Of a stretch of 64,000 nt of DNA, positions 27,933 to 37,707 are shown piece by piece. The position numbers and the translations under genes were made by a program. Positions within the stretch are counted from its first letter, which is position 1. The number at the start of each line of letters is the position of its first letter. The notes under the pieces are model-generated. The model searched no databases and was not told the DNA's origin. It saw only the letters and a list, made by a program, of their open reading frames with translations. This DNA is from an uncultured Lachnospiraceae bacterium (lineage in GTDB: Bacteria > Bacillota > Clostridia > Lachnospirales > Lachnospiraceae): positions 62,001 through 126,000 of the forward strand of contig CAMUYA010000004.1 of assembly GCA_947164865.1 (NCBI GenBank). Direction: 5' to 3'.

Positions 27933-28859
27933 TCAAGTTTCTTTGTAATACATCTTCGTTATAATGTTCTGGCTGTAATCTCCGAAGGTCTCGCCATAGA
28001 GGGTAAGTCCGCCGCAGTTTGCGGTATCCTCGGGAACCGAGAACGTGAAGTTTATATCGCTGTTGTAATCTATACTGAGGTCATTGATCGTCACATTAGA
28101 GAGCTTGTAGGTGCCATCCATAAAGGTGCCTGCGCTGTTTATTATCAGTGTCTTTAAAAGACCGTACTGATTCAGCTTTTCCGGCCACCATATGGGGGAG
28201 AGCATACCCCGTCTGTTGCCAAAGTCACCGGGGCTGATCCATTTTCCAAGCTGTTTTCCGTTCAGTTCAAAATAAATATCGCTGGGATAATCATCATTGA
28301 ATTCCGGGCATTCTGAACCGATCTCGAATGAGATTCGGAGCTCTGTCAGCTGCTGCCCGGGACGAAGCCTGTTGGGAAGGTTATAAGTGACACTTCCGTA
28401 TCCTATCCACAGGATATCCGCAGTGAAGCGCTCGGGGTAGGAAAATACCTTTGGATTGTCAAGATCTCCTATCAGATTGCTGGCGGTGGAAAGACCGCAG
28501 GTGGGATGTACATCCGCACTTGTGTAGTGACCGACTGCAATGCTGTCGGTATAACAGCTGTTGGCGGCAATACCTCCCTCCGGGTTTGTCATATCCACTA
28601 TGAGCCGCTCGTGAATAGGACGTACCACCTTCATGATCCCGCGCTTTCCGGAGGCTGTCTGTATGGCAATGAGTCCGGCGGCCTCCAGTTTGCTCACATG
28701 CATGGAAATTGCACTGTTTGTGAGTCCGAGGGTTTCAGCCAGATCGTTCATGCTCATGTTGTCATTCTCACTGATCAGCTCCATGATGCGTATCCGCATA
28801 GGGGTGCTCAGTGCTTTGAAAACCTCTTCCGCTTCGCCTATTGAGTTAAAATAAAGCAA
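27933..28859 (-). CDS. ArsR-type transcription regulator with large C-terminal domain
   Basis: The N-terminal 90 residues are an ArsR-like winged helix: FKALSTPMRIRIMELI, then the recognition region MNDLAETLGLTNSAISMHVSKLEAAGLI. The remaining 215 residues look like a beta-sandwich (ELRISFEIGSECPEF, DIYFELNGKQLGKWISPGDFG, GLLKTLIINSAGTF), which I infer binds a sugar or oligosaccharide. ArsR proteins are usually about 100 aa, so the extension is notable. The metal-binding cysteines of classical ArsR are absent. The start is a TTG at 28859 with GAGGA 8-9 bases before it. It is divergent from the GH51 operon and most likely its regulator, by position. Confidence 0.8.
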   Translation of the reverse strand: MLYFNSIGEAEEVFKALSTPMRIRIMELISENDNMSMNDLAETLGLTNSAISMHVSKLEAAGLIAIQTASGKRGIMKVVRPIHERLIVDMTNPEGGIAANSCYTDSIAVGHYTSADVHPTCGLSTASNLIGDLDNPKVFSYPERFTADILWIGYGSVTYNLPNRLRPGQQLTELRISFEIGSECPEFNDDYPSDIYFELNGKQLGKWISPGDFGNRRGMLSPIWWPEKLNQYGLLKTLIINSAGTFMDGTYKLSNVTINDLSIDYNSDINFTFSVPEDTANCGGLTLYGETFGDYSQNIITKMYYKET

Positions 28860-29307
28860 TTCTTTATCCTCACTTTTCTATATACTTCTAAGTATTTATA
28901 GTATTTGTACGCCTCAGCCCTGTTTCTTCAGTCTTAACACACCCGGTAGTTTCTTTCAGCGTATTGTGAAATAGTTATCAATGTCTTACATGATCTGAAT
29001 ATATCCCAATAAGGTTAAGTGCAAAATATAATATTACAGTCAACACTTAAACATGATTATATACTGACGGAAAAATGCTGTCAATATCGAAAACGTTTTA
29101 GTGATAATGCACAAATTTCTAAGCGTATTTTTGACAAAAGTGAAATGAATAAGGGGTTGATATTTGGAACAAAAATTAGTAAAGTGAGATTAAAGTTAAG
29201 CGAAAACAGTACTATTTAACTCGTTAGTGAAACAAAACAGCAAATAAAGAGTCATAACAATTTCTTTTTCACAAATGAATGAAAAAGAAGGAAGAAAGGG
29301 AGAAAAA
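28860..29307. other. Long divergent regulatory region between the regulator and GH51 operon
   Basis: AT-rich intergenic stretch of 448 bases. I see TTAAGTG (29015-29021) and CACTTAA (29044-29050) as a spaced inverted repeat flanking a TATAAT (29027-29032), which suits an operator for the ArsR-type protein. A central-CG palindrome lies at 29090-29099 and an isolated perfect TTGACA at 29131-29136 without a matched -10. The 66-codon frame at 29019-29219 has no ribosome binding site and looks non-coding. Confidence 0.5.
29090..29099. promoter_or_regulatory. Central-CG palindrome (LacI/CcpA-type operator)
   Basis: Perfect palindrome AAAACGTTTT, about 210 bases before the GH51 start. The central CG and A/T arms fit LacI-family or cre sites. 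Similar sites lie before glgP and between GH94 and lacI. Confidence 0.5.
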
Positions 29308-30813
29308 ATGGCAAAGTTTTACATCAACCCAGGAAACAAAAAGGGACACATCAATCCCGAACTGCAGGGACATTTCTCGGAGCACCTCGGACGATGCATA
29401 TATGAAGGAATATATGTGGGCGAGGATTCCAAGATCCCTAATGTGAACGGGATGAGAAAGGATGTAGTCAAGGCACTCAAGGATATAAAGGTCCCTGTAC
29501 TGAGATGGCCAGGCGGATGTTTCGCAGATGAATATCACTGGAAAGACGGCATCGGCCCCAAGAAGAGCAGAAAGAAGATGATCAACACTCACTGGGGAGG
29601 TGTTGTAGAGGATAACAGCTTTGGAACGCACGAGTTCATGGAGCTCTGCAAACAGCTTGGATGCAAGACGTACGTTAACGGAAATGTAGGAAGCGGCACC
29701 GTGCAGGAGATGAGTGAGTGGGTTGAGTATATGACCTTTGAGGGTGTATCACCCATGGCAGATCTCAGAAAGAAAAACGGAAGCAAGGATCCCTGGACAG
29801 TCAATTATTTCGGAGTAGGAAATGAGAACTGGGGCTGCGGCGGAAACATGACTCCCGAGTATTACGGAAATCTTTACCGAAGATATCAGACATATGTAAG
29901 AAATTACAACAATGATAAGCCCATCTTCAAAATCTGCTGCGGACCTAATGTAGATGATTACAACTGGACAGACAAGGTAATGGCAACATGCTTTGCTTCG
30001 CCCGAGTTCCTTCACGGATTCATGGATGGAATAAGCCTCCACTACTACACCTTCCCCGGCGGATGGGAGAACAAAGGAAGCGCTACAGAGTTTGATGATA
30101 AGAAATGGTATGAGACTTTAAAGAAGACTCTTTATATGGAAGATCTTATCAAACACCACACCGCCATCATGGATAAGTACGACAAGAACAATAAAGTCGG
30201 CCTGATCGTTGACGAGTGGGGAACCTGGTACGATGTAGAGCCCGGAACCAATCCCGGATTCCTTTATCAGCAGAACACGATCCGCGACGCGCTTGTTGCC
30301 GGGATCAACCTCAACATCTTCAACAAGCACTGTGACAGAGTAAAGATGGCCAACATAGCTCAGATGGTTAACGTTCTTCAGTCCGTACTCCTCACAGAGG
30401 GCGAAAAGATGGTGAAGACACCTACCTATCATGTATTCGACCTGTACAAACATCATCAGGATGCAGAACTTATCGAGAGCTACATCGACACCGAGGAGAT
30501 AGGACTTGAAGAGCAGAACATGGTTCCCAATCTTACCGAGTCTGTATCCGTTGGCAAGGATGGAAAGATGCACATCACCCTCACCAATCTTTCCATCAAG
30601 AAGGCATACAGCATCGATACCGAGATAGCCGGATCGAAGATCAAGTCGGTAAAGGGCGAGATCGTCGGCGGCGAGATCCATGCACACAACACTTTCGCTA
30701 AGCCCAATGTGGTAAAGAAAGCAAAGTTCGAGGATGTAAGCTTCAAGGATAACAAGCTTAAGTTTAAGATCCCCGCAAGCAGTGTCCTTCATCTTGAAGT
30801 AACAATGGCTTAA
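29308..30813 (+). CDS. Intracellular GH51 alpha-L-arabinofuranosidase
   Basis: Hydrolyses terminal alpha-L-arabinofuranosyl residues from short arabino-oligosaccharides in the cytoplasm, as it lacks a signal peptide. The GH51 acid/base Glu is E173 ([11 protein letters not shown]) and the nucleophile is E303 ([13 protein letters not shown]). [20 protein letters not shown] is the family substrate-binding region. At 501 aa it matches the intracellular clade, with a beta-sandwich after the barrel. I start at the ATG at 29308, preceded by AAAGGGAG, giving MAKFYINPG. The ATG at 29275 lacks a site. It is the first gene of the transport operon and the partner of the secreted GH51 at 49691. Confidence 0.93.
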   Translation: MAKFYINPGNKKGHINPELQGHFSEHLGRCIYEGIYVGEDSKIPNVNGMRKDVVKALKDIKVPVLRWPGGCFADEYHWKDGIGPKKSRKKMINTHWGGVVEDNSFGTHEFMELCKQLGCKTYVNGNVGSGTVQEMSEWVEYMTFEGVSPMADLRKKNGSKDPWTVNYFGVGNENWGCGGNMTPEYYGNLYRRYQTYVRNYNNDKPIFKICCGPNVDDYNWTDKVMATCFASPEFLHGFMDGISLHYYTFPGGWENKGSATEFDDKKWYETLKKTLYMEDLIKHHTAIMDKYDKNNKVGLIVDEWGTWYDVEPGTNPGFLYQQNTIRDALVAGINLNIFNKHCDRVKMANIAQMVNVLQSVLLTEGEKMVKTPTYHVFDLYKHHQDAELIESYIDTEEIGLEEQNMVPNLTESVSVGKDGKMHITLTNLSIKKAYSIDTEIAGSKIKSVKGEIVGGEIHAHNTFAKPNVVKKAKFEDVSFKDNKLKFKIPASSVLHLEVTMA

Positions 30814-30854
30814 ACGGCTGCGTAGCAGCAGATAAAGCAACAGGAGATTTCCAG

Positions 30855-33815
30855 ATGTTTCGTAAGAACATTAAAAAAGCAGCATCAATCTTAATATCGC
30901 TGGCTGTATCCTTCACAGGATTTACAGGTGCCGGATCCGTCGCTTATGCCAAGGAGCCGGGATCGGAACTTCTTACAGCTCCCGTCGAAGGTACAGGCGC
31001 AGACAGGCTTGAAACAAATTACACAAGCGTAAGCAAAGGATATACTGCTGCAGATTACACCGGAGCTCCTGTTGCATTTTCTATTGAAGATATAATCACA
31101 GGATCAGAGGTTTTGACCTCCGACAATCACGATTACCCCGAGGGAAACAAAGTGGCTTCCGTCAAGGCGGGTGACACCTTCAGCGTAACCATCGACGTAC
31201 CTGAAACCGCAAAATACCTTATAGGTCTTGACTATCTTTCCTATGATGCTTCCATTCTCCCGGTTGAGATAGGAATGAAGATAGACGGTGAGTATCCCTT
31301 TTACGAAGCCCGCAGCATGACTTTCGAGACCACATGGGTATCAAAGGCAGTTGACACCGACCGCTACGGGAACGAAATAGTATCCCTTCCGGATAAGCTT
31401 ATCCGCTGGGAACACAAGGAGGCAATGGATGCCAGCTATCGCTACTCTCAGCCCCTTGCCATAGAGCTTACAGCAGGAAAGCATGAAATTGAGTTCATCA
31501 TGCAGGAAGGCACGGTGCTTGTAGGTAATCTTACACTGAGCGCACCTGAAAGCATTCCCGAGTATGCAGGATCGCAAAAGGCAGAAGGAAGCAGCCTCAT
31601 CACCATCGAGGCGGAGGATTTCTACGAGAGGAACGATTCCTCAATACACGCCACAGGTGAGTATTCATCAAAGATCAATCCTCTTGATGCAAAGGTGACG
31701 GTACTCAATCTGATCGATGAAGATTCATTTAACGAGGCGGGGCAGAGCGTCACATACAAGTTTAACGTAGACAATGCCGGCTATTATTACATAGGCATGA
31801 ATTACCGCCAGTCGGAAAAGAATGATTTTCCTGTTTTCGTGGACTGGAGAATAGACGGGGAGATACCCAACACGGCATTTCAGTCATATGCCGTTGAGGC
31901 GAACAACAATTTCAAAACAAGAACTCTTACCGATGACAACGGTGAAAAGCTGAGCGTATACCTTGAGCCCGGCGAACACACAATATCACTTACCATCAGT
32001 GCCGACAATCTCAGAAGTGCCCTTGAAAAGGTTGACGAGATAATGGCCGGCATCAGCGATCTTTCACTCGAAGTGACCAAGGTCGCGGGAACAAATACCG
32101 ATAAATACAGAGATTTAAGACTCACAAGATATATTCCTGACATTCAGGAAAGGCTGCAGGGATGGGTGGACGATCTTTATGCCCTTGCAGAAGATGCGGA
32201 AAAATATGTGGATGCGAAAAAGCCCGAACAGGTTGCCGCTTTTTCATATCTGCTGATAGGTGCAAGGCAGCTTCAGGATCTGGCAGAAGAGCCAAATGAG
32301 CTGGTCTACAGAGTTGGAGAACTTGCCACCAGCACAAACTCGGTAAACACTCAGATCGCAAACTTTGTGGATCTGATAAACGATAACGATCTTGCCATCG
32401 ACCGGATATACATCTACCAGAGCGGAGCAAAGCTTCCAAAGGGATTAAACCTGTTTTCATCCGCCCGGATGTCAGTTACAAGATTTTTCAATTCCTTTTT
32501 TGGACAGTCCTACTCGGCATCCAACACGGATAAGAGCCACATTCAGGTGTGGGTGAACAGACCCCGCACTTATGTGGAGATCATGCAGAAGATGATCGAT
32601 GAGGAATTCACATCGGAGACGGGGATACAGGTTGACCTCTGTCTCATGACAGATGCACAGAAGCTCATCCTTTCAAACGCCTCCGGAGATACACCGGATA
32701 TAGCGACCGGTATCAACTACTCCATACCTTATGACCTCGCTATAAGAGGCGCTCTGGTAGACATGACACAGTTCGATGACTACAAGGAGGTGTTTGGAAG
32801 ATATTCGGACGGACTCCTTGTTCCCTCGGTGGTGGGCGACGGTTTTTATTCACTCCCCGAGACGATGAACTTCTATGTTATGTTCTACAGAACGGACATT
32901 TTAAGCAAGCTGGGGCTTGAGCCGCCTGAGACGATGGACGAGCTGATCGCAATGCTTCCCGACCTTCAGATGAGAGGATTGAATGTATATTATCCTACAG
33001 CTCCGATGGCTGCCATGAGAAACTTCCACGGAACCACACCTCTTATCTTCCAGAACGGCGGAAGCCTCTACGGCGAGACTGCGTTGGATATAACGGTGGA
33101 CAGCGAGGAGACAGTCGAAGGATTCACACAGCTCACCGAGCTTTTCACATTATATGATCTGCCGGTGGATGTGCCGAATTTCTACCAACATTTCAGAAAC
33201 GGGGATCTGCCCATAGGAATAGCGGATTTCAATTCCTACAACCTTATCCTTAATGCGGCACCGGAGATAGCAAATTCATGGGCTATAACCCTTGTGCCCG
33301 GAGTGGAAGATCCCGAGACCGGAGAAATATACAGATACATGGCGGGAGGAGCCGAGAGCTCGGTAATGTTTAAATCTACTCCCGAGAGAGAACAGCAGGC
33401 ATGGGACTTCCTTGAATGGTGGTCTAGAGCTGAGGTTCAGGCAGAGTTTGGACAGAGACTGCAGATCCTCTACGGAGATGAGTACATCTGGCCTACCGCG
33501 AACGTTGAGGCTTTTGCACTGCTTCCCTACCCAACATCCGACAAGGATATCATCATGGAGCAGGCGCAGTACATACTGGAAGCTCCCAGACTCCCGGGCA
33601 GCTACATGATGGAGCGTGAAATCTCAAACGCCTACAATGATGTGGTAGTTAACGGAGAGTCAGTAAGATCACGAATAGATGAAGTTGTAAAGACAGTTAC
33701 GAGGGAGACGGAGCGAAAGCTCGAAGAATTCGGTTACCTCGATTCGGACGGCAATGTGATAAAGCCCTATGTAGCTCCGAGCGTAGAGACAGTAAGAGAA
33801 ATAATGAGCAAGTGA
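30855..33815 (+). CDS. Giant ABC solute-binding protein with carbohydrate-binding-like N-terminal modules
   Basis: 986 aa, about twice the usual size. A signal peptide (cut after AYA, about 32) has no lipobox Cys. Two beta-rich modules follow (about 50-235 and 245-415, the second opening ITIEAEDFYERND like CBM6-type folds), then a helical part (about 415-560). The C-terminal 420 residues form a type-1 sugar-binding protein: HIQVWVNRPRTYVEIMQKMIDEEF, SNASGDTPDIATG, DFLEWWSRAEVQAEFG. It presumably captures arabinose-containing oligosaccharides for the adjacent permeases. How it stays at the surface is unclear, since neither lipid anchor nor LPXTG is visible; a retained signal helix is one option. 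Confidence 0.8.
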   Translation: MFRKNIKKAASILISLAVSFTGFTGAGSVAYAKEPGSELLTAPVEGTGADRLETNYTSVSKGYTAADYTGAPVAFSIEDIITGSEVLTSDNHDYPEGNKVASVKAGDTFSVTIDVPETAKYLIGLDYLSYDASILPVEIGMKIDGEYPFYEARSMTFETTWVSKAVDTDRYGNEIVSLPDKLIRWEHKEAMDASYRYSQPLAIELTAGKHEIEFIMQEGTVLVGNLTLSAPESIPEYAGSQKAEGSSLITIEAEDFYERNDSSIHATGEYSSKINPLDAKVTVLNLIDEDSFNEAGQSVTYKFNVDNAGYYYIGMNYRQSEKNDFPVFVDWRIDGEIPNTAFQSYAVEANNNFKTRTLTDDNGEKLSVYLEPGEHTISLTISADNLRSALEKVDEIMAGISDLSLEVTKVAGTNTDKYRDLRLTRYIPDIQERLQGWVDDLYALAEDAEKYVDAKKPEQVAAFSYLLIGARQLQDLAEEPNELVYRVGELATSTNSVNTQIANFVDLINDNDLAIDRIYIYQSGAKLPKGLNLFSSARMSVTRFFNSFFGQSYSASNTDKSHIQVWVNRPRTYVEIMQKMIDEEFTSETGIQVDLCLMTDAQKLILSNASGDTPDIATGINYSIPYDLAIRGALVDMTQFDDYKEVFGRYSDGLLVPSVVGDGFYSLPETMNFYVMFYRTDILSKLGLEPPETMDELIAMLPDLQMRGLNVYYPTAPMAAMRNFHGTTPLIFQNGGSLYGETALDITVDSEETVEGFTQLTELFTLYDLPVDVPNFYQHFRNGDLPIGIADFNSYNLILNAAPEIANSWAITLVPGVEDPETGEIYRYMAGGAESSVMFKSTPEREQQAWDFLEWWSRAEVQAEFGQRLQILYGDEYIWPTANVEAFALLPYPTSDKDIIMEQAQYILEAPRLPGSYMMEREISNAYNDVVVNGESVRSRIDEVVKTVTRETERKLEEFGYLDSDGNVIKPYVAPSVETVREIMSK

Positions 33816-33832
33816 TAGAAAGATAAACAGTT

Positions 33833-34738
33833 ATGGCAAAGTCATCCGTAGGAAAAAGAACTCATAACAACAAAGCGGGTTACATTTTCGTATTCCCATA
33901 TGCGGCGCTTTTTGTGACATTCATACTTGCGCCGGTAGTGATGGCAGTGGTGCTTTCCTTCACCAACTTTAATGCGATCCAGTTTCCCAAATTTGTCGGT
34001 TTTCTGAATTACATCAATCTCATAACCAGTGACGATGTGTTTATGAAGTTCGTGCTTCCGAACACGGTCAAATATGCTCTTATCGTCGGAGTCGGCGGAT
34101 ACGTGCTGGCATTTTTGCTGGCATTCGGGCTGGCAAACCTGCCCAAGCTTCCGAGAACGATATTTGCACTGATCCTATACTCCCCCAGTATGACTACAGG
34201 TGTGGCCATGAGCGTGCTCTGGAAGATCCTTTTCACCGGAGATCAGACAGGATACCTTAACAGCTGGCTGATGGAGATCGGGGTGATAAACGAACCGGTC
34301 ATCTGGCTGACAAACGCCAACTTCCTGCTCCCCATAGTCATCATCATCGGACTCTGGAGCAGCATGGGCGTGGGCTTCCTCTCTATCCTGGCAGGACTTC
34401 TCAATGTAGATGAATCGCTTTATGAAGCGGCAGCCATCGACGGAGTAAAGAACCGCTTCCAGGAGATGATATATGTGACCATTCCCAGCATGAAGCCGCA
34501 GATGCTTTTTGCAGCGGTAATGCAGATAGTGGGAGCCTTTCAGAACGGAGCCATAGCGACCATGCTGGCGGGTAACCCCACACCGGGATATTCCGCGCAG
34601 CTCATAGTCAACCACATAGAAGACTATGGATTTATCAGATATGAAATGGGATACGCCGCAGCGGTTTCGGTAATACTGCTTCTGATCGTGCAGATATTCA
34701 GCTCGGTATCGACCAAACTCTTCGGAGAGAAGGATTAA
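33833..34738 (+). CDS. Sugar ABC transporter permease (MalF/LacF type), pair 1
   Basis: 301-aa membrane subunit with six helices and the ABC permease EAA loop [25 protein letters not shown] near 200. Its N terminus [24 protein letters not shown] is typical of MalF-like permeases. It follows the giant binding protein by 17 bases. No ATPase gene is in the locus, so energy probably comes from a shared MsmK/UgpC-type ATPase encoded elsewhere. Confidence 0.92.
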   Translation: MAKSSVGKRTHNNKAGYIFVFPYAALFVTFILAPVVMAVVLSFTNFNAIQFPKFVGFLNYINLITSDDVFMKFVLPNTVKYALIVGVGGYVLAFLLAFGLANLPKLPRTIFALILYSPSMTTGVAMSVLWKILFTGDQTGYLNSWLMEIGVINEPVIWLTNANFLLPIVIIIGLWSSMGVGFLSILAGLLNVDESLYEAAAIDGVKNRFQEMIYVTIPSMKPQMLFAAVMQIVGAFQNGAIATMLAGNPTPGYSAQLIVNHIEDYGFIRYEMGYAAAVSVILLLIVQIFSSVSTKLFGEKD

Positions 34739-34753
34739 GGAAAGGAGAAGAAG

Positions 34754-35629
34754 ATGGCTTACAAAGGACACAGAATGAATCCTGACAAGTTTGAAAAGAG
34801 TCAGATAAAGATATATCTTCTGGTACTTCCCATGGTGCTTCTCTGCGGACTGCCGATCATCTTTATCATTTTCCACGCATTTAAGCCCATGGAAGAGCTC
34901 TTTGCCTTTCCTCCGAAATTTATCACCCTGCATCCAACGCTTGATAATTTCGCAAAACTGATAAAGGCTTCGAGAACGGGAAGCATACCGCTTTCAAAAT
35001 ACTTTTTCAACAGCATATTCGTTACGGTGGCGGTTGTGTTCGGCTCGCTCCTTTTCTCCACCATGGCGGCATACGCTCTTTCAAAGATAAAGTTCAAGGG
35101 CGCCAAGGTGATGATGCAGATCAACCAGATAGCCCTCATGTTTGTGTCGGTGGCGGTAATGATCCCCAGATATCTGGTGGTAAACAAGCTCGGAATGATC
35201 GATACCTACTGGGCAGAGATCCTTCCGCTGATAGCACTTCCCGTCGGGCTCTTCCTGATAAAGCAGTTCGTCGATCAGGTTCCGGACTCGCTTATCGAGG
35301 CGGCATACATGGACGGAGCAAAGGAATGGCAGATATACCTGAAAGTCATTCTTCCTCTCATAAAGCCTGCGATAGCAACGGCGGCGATCCTCGTTTTCCA
35401 GCAGGTGTGGAACAATCTGGAGACATCCAACTACTATGTAAATGATGACTCCATCAAAGCACTTGCATTTTATATGAACACGCTGACCTCCACAACAACC
35501 ACCAACACTGTTGCAGGTCAGGGAATCGCGGCGGCAGCGTCACTTATCATGTTCCTGCCCAACCTCATCCTCTTCTGCATACTTCAGAAGAACGTGATGA
35601 ACACTATGGCACACTCCGGAATCAAGTAA
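34754..35629 (+). CDS. Carbohydrate ABC transporter permease (MalG type), pair 1
   Basis: 291 aa with six helices and the EAA loop EAAYMDGAKEWQIYLKVILPLIKP near 188. It pairs with the preceding MalF-type subunit. AAGGAGA precedes the ATG. It ends with the usual hydrophobic segment and short tail (NVMNTMAHSGIK), 20 bases before the NHL/YIP1 gene. Confidence 0.92.
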   Translation: MAYKGHRMNPDKFEKSQIKIYLLVLPMVLLCGLPIIFIIFHAFKPMEELFAFPPKFITLHPTLDNFAKLIKASRTGSIPLSKYFFNSIFVTVAVVFGSLLFSTMAAYALSKIKFKGAKVMMQINQIALMFVSVAVMIPRYLVVNKLGMIDTYWAEILPLIALPVGLFLIKQFVDQVPDSLIEAAYMDGAKEWQIYLKVILPLIKPAIATAAILVFQQVWNNLETSNYYVNDDSIKALAFYMNTLTSTTTTNTVAGQGIAAAASLIMFLPNLILFCILQKNVMNTMAHSGIK

Positions 35630-35649
35630 CAACCAAGAGGTAGATAGTC

Positions 35650-37707
35650 GTGAAAAACAGGATTAAAAAATTGATCGGGTCCGCTATACTGCCCCTCGTG
35701 CTTGCGGGGATCATCTTCGGGTCGACTGCAATGACAGCTCTGGCGGATGCACCCTACAAGACATATACCGTGGACGGTTATGGTTCGGTGACGGAGACGC
35801 AGACTGCTTATCTGCCCTACAAGACCATAACCAAGATCGGAGAGGAAACACTCCTCACGCCGACGGATTTTACCATTGTAAATGATGAGTATATCTACAT
35901 ACTCGACAGCGGTAATGCCAGAGTGGTGGTATCCGACATGGACAACGAGCTTGTGATGACCTTCGGAGAGGGAATCCTCACAGCTCCAAAGGGAATATAT
36001 GTCACAAAGGATTACAAGACCTACGTGGCAGACAGAGATGCCAAAGCGGTATTTGTTTTCGATAAAGAAGGTAATCTCATAGAAACCTATACGAAACCCA
36101 CCGAGGCAATGTATGGTGAGGCGCAGGATTTCCTTCCATTAAAGGTGGTGGCAAATAAATCCGGAACCATATATGTTATCTGCGAATCCAACACCAATGG
36201 TATCGTTCAGATCAGTCCCGTCGAGGGAGGAACATTCCTCGGATACTTCGGAACGAATGCAACCAATGCAAACCTCTGGACCATCATCTGGAGAGCCCTT
36301 CTTACCGATGCCCAGAGAGCAAAGATGCAGTCCAATATTCCGGCCACTCCCGACAATATGGCCATAGATGACAAAGGTGTCATTTACACCATTACCAGAG
36401 GCGAACACAATGACACTTTAAAGCGCCTCAATATCGCGGGCGTAAATATGATAGAGACCACCGATTACCCGGACATACCCGCAGCGGTGGCAGCCGGAAA
36501 CCACGATAACGTGTTTGTGGCAACCCAGACAGGATTTATATACGAATACAATAACGAAGGCGATCTGCTCTTCATGTTTGGCGGAAGCGATGACGGCAAA
36601 CAGCGTATAGGACTCTCTACCAAGGTTGAAGCGATACAGATAGGCCTCGACGATAAGATATATGTTCTCGATTCCGAGAAGGCGCAGATCCAGGTATTTG
36701 AACCTACTGAATTTACAGCATATCTTCATGATGCACTGAATCTGTTCTCGAAGGGACGTTACGAGGAAAGCAAGAAACCTCTCGGAAAAGTGCTCGAGAT
36801 GAATAACCTCTTCACCTACGCCAACATGGCCATGGGAAAAGCTCTCTATAAGGAGGGTGACTACGAGGGAGCTCTTAAATATGCCCGTATCGCAAAGGAT
36901 AACGAAGGATATTCGGATGCGTTCTGGGAGATCAGGAATATCTGGCTTAAAAAGAATCTCACGTGGATCGCAATAGTGATAGTGGTCATTGTGATCCTCT
37001 GGAATGTGACAAGAGTGCTTCATAAGAAAAAGCATATCCTTGATAAGCCGAAGGCAGCGCTTGCAAAGATAGGCGAAGTAAAACTGATAAAGCAGATAGG
37101 ATATATGTTCTACTTTATGAGACATCCGGTGGATGGATGCTACGGCATAAAGAGAGAGGGAAAGGTATCTGTTCTTTCCGCAAATATCATCCTTGTTGTA
37201 TCGATAGTATTCTATGTGATCAACAAATACTTCTGCGGATTTTTAAGTAAGACAGTCAGGGACGGAAGCTTTGATGTGCTCTCCGATGTGGGAATGATAA
37301 TAATAGCACTGCTTTTGATCGTATCCTGCAACTACCTGATGTGCACCATCAATGACGGTGAAGGAAGATTCAAGGATATCTACTGCTCGCTTATATACAG
37401 TTTTGCACCCTATGTGATCCTTACTCCGATAGTATTTTTACTCTCACACATTGTTTCCAATAATGAGATCTTCTTTGTTCATTTCGGAAATCTGTGCATG
37501 TGGGTATGGATAGCGGTAATGATCTTTATAAGTGTTCAGGAGATCAACAACTACACGGTCGGAGAGACGATTAAGATCATACTTCTTACGATATTTACGA
37601 TCCTTATCGTAGCACTTCTGGCATTTATAATATATGTTCTGTGGTCGCAGGTATTTGACTTCCTGCAATCGATAGTTGGAGAGGTGGTGTATCGAATTGG
37701 CTCATAA
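35650..37707 (+). CDS. NHL-repeat/TPR/YIP1 membrane protein
   Basis: 685-aa composite. A signal peptide (about 1-33, ending TALADA) is followed by NHL-type beta-propeller repeats (about 65-355: FTIVNDEYIYILDSGNARVVV, GIYVTKDYKTYVADRDAKAVFVF, DDKIYVLDSEKAQIQVF), one or two TPR units (about 370-430), a membrane helix (about 438-456), and a YIP1-family domain with five helices (about 480-680). The propeller would face outward and could bind glycan or the neighbouring binding proteins. No enzymatic motif is seen. GTG start with GAGGT 9 bases upstream. It sits between two permease pairs, suggesting a scaffold or sensor for transport. Confidence 0.82.
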   Translation: MKNRIKKLIGSAILPLVLAGIIFGSTAMTALADAPYKTYTVDGYGSVTETQTAYLPYKTITKIGEETLLTPTDFTIVNDEYIYILDSGNARVVVSDMDNELVMTFGEGILTAPKGIYVTKDYKTYVADRDAKAVFVFDKEGNLIETYTKPTEAMYGEAQDFLPLKVVANKSGTIYVICESNTNGIVQISPVEGGTFLGYFGTNATNANLWTIIWRALLTDAQRAKMQSNIPATPDNMAIDDKGVIYTITRGEHNDTLKRLNIAGVNMIETTDYPDIPAAVAAGNHDNVFVATQTGFIYEYNNEGDLLFMFGGSDDGKQRIGLSTKVEAIQIGLDDKIYVLDSEKAQIQVFEPTEFTAYLHDALNLFSKGRYEESKKPLGKVLEMNNLFTYANMAMGKALYKEGDYEGALKYARIAKDNEGYSDAFWEIRNIWLKKNLTWIAIVIVVIVILWNVTRVLHKKKHILDKPKAALAKIGEVKLIKQIGYMFYFMRHPVDGCYGIKREGKVSVLSANIILVVSIVFYVINKYFCGFLSKTVRDGSFDVLSDVGMIIIALLLIVSCNYLMCTINDGEGRFKDIYCSLIYSFAPYVILTPIVFLLSHIVSNNEIFFVHFGNLCMWVWIAVMIFISVQEINNYTVGETIKIILLTIFTILIVALLAFIIYVLWSQVFDFLQSIVGEVVYRIGS

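Noticed and set aside
29019..29219. 66-codon open frame in the GH51 leader
   Set aside because: No ribosome binding site; it runs across the operator-like palindrome and AT-rich regulatory DNA.
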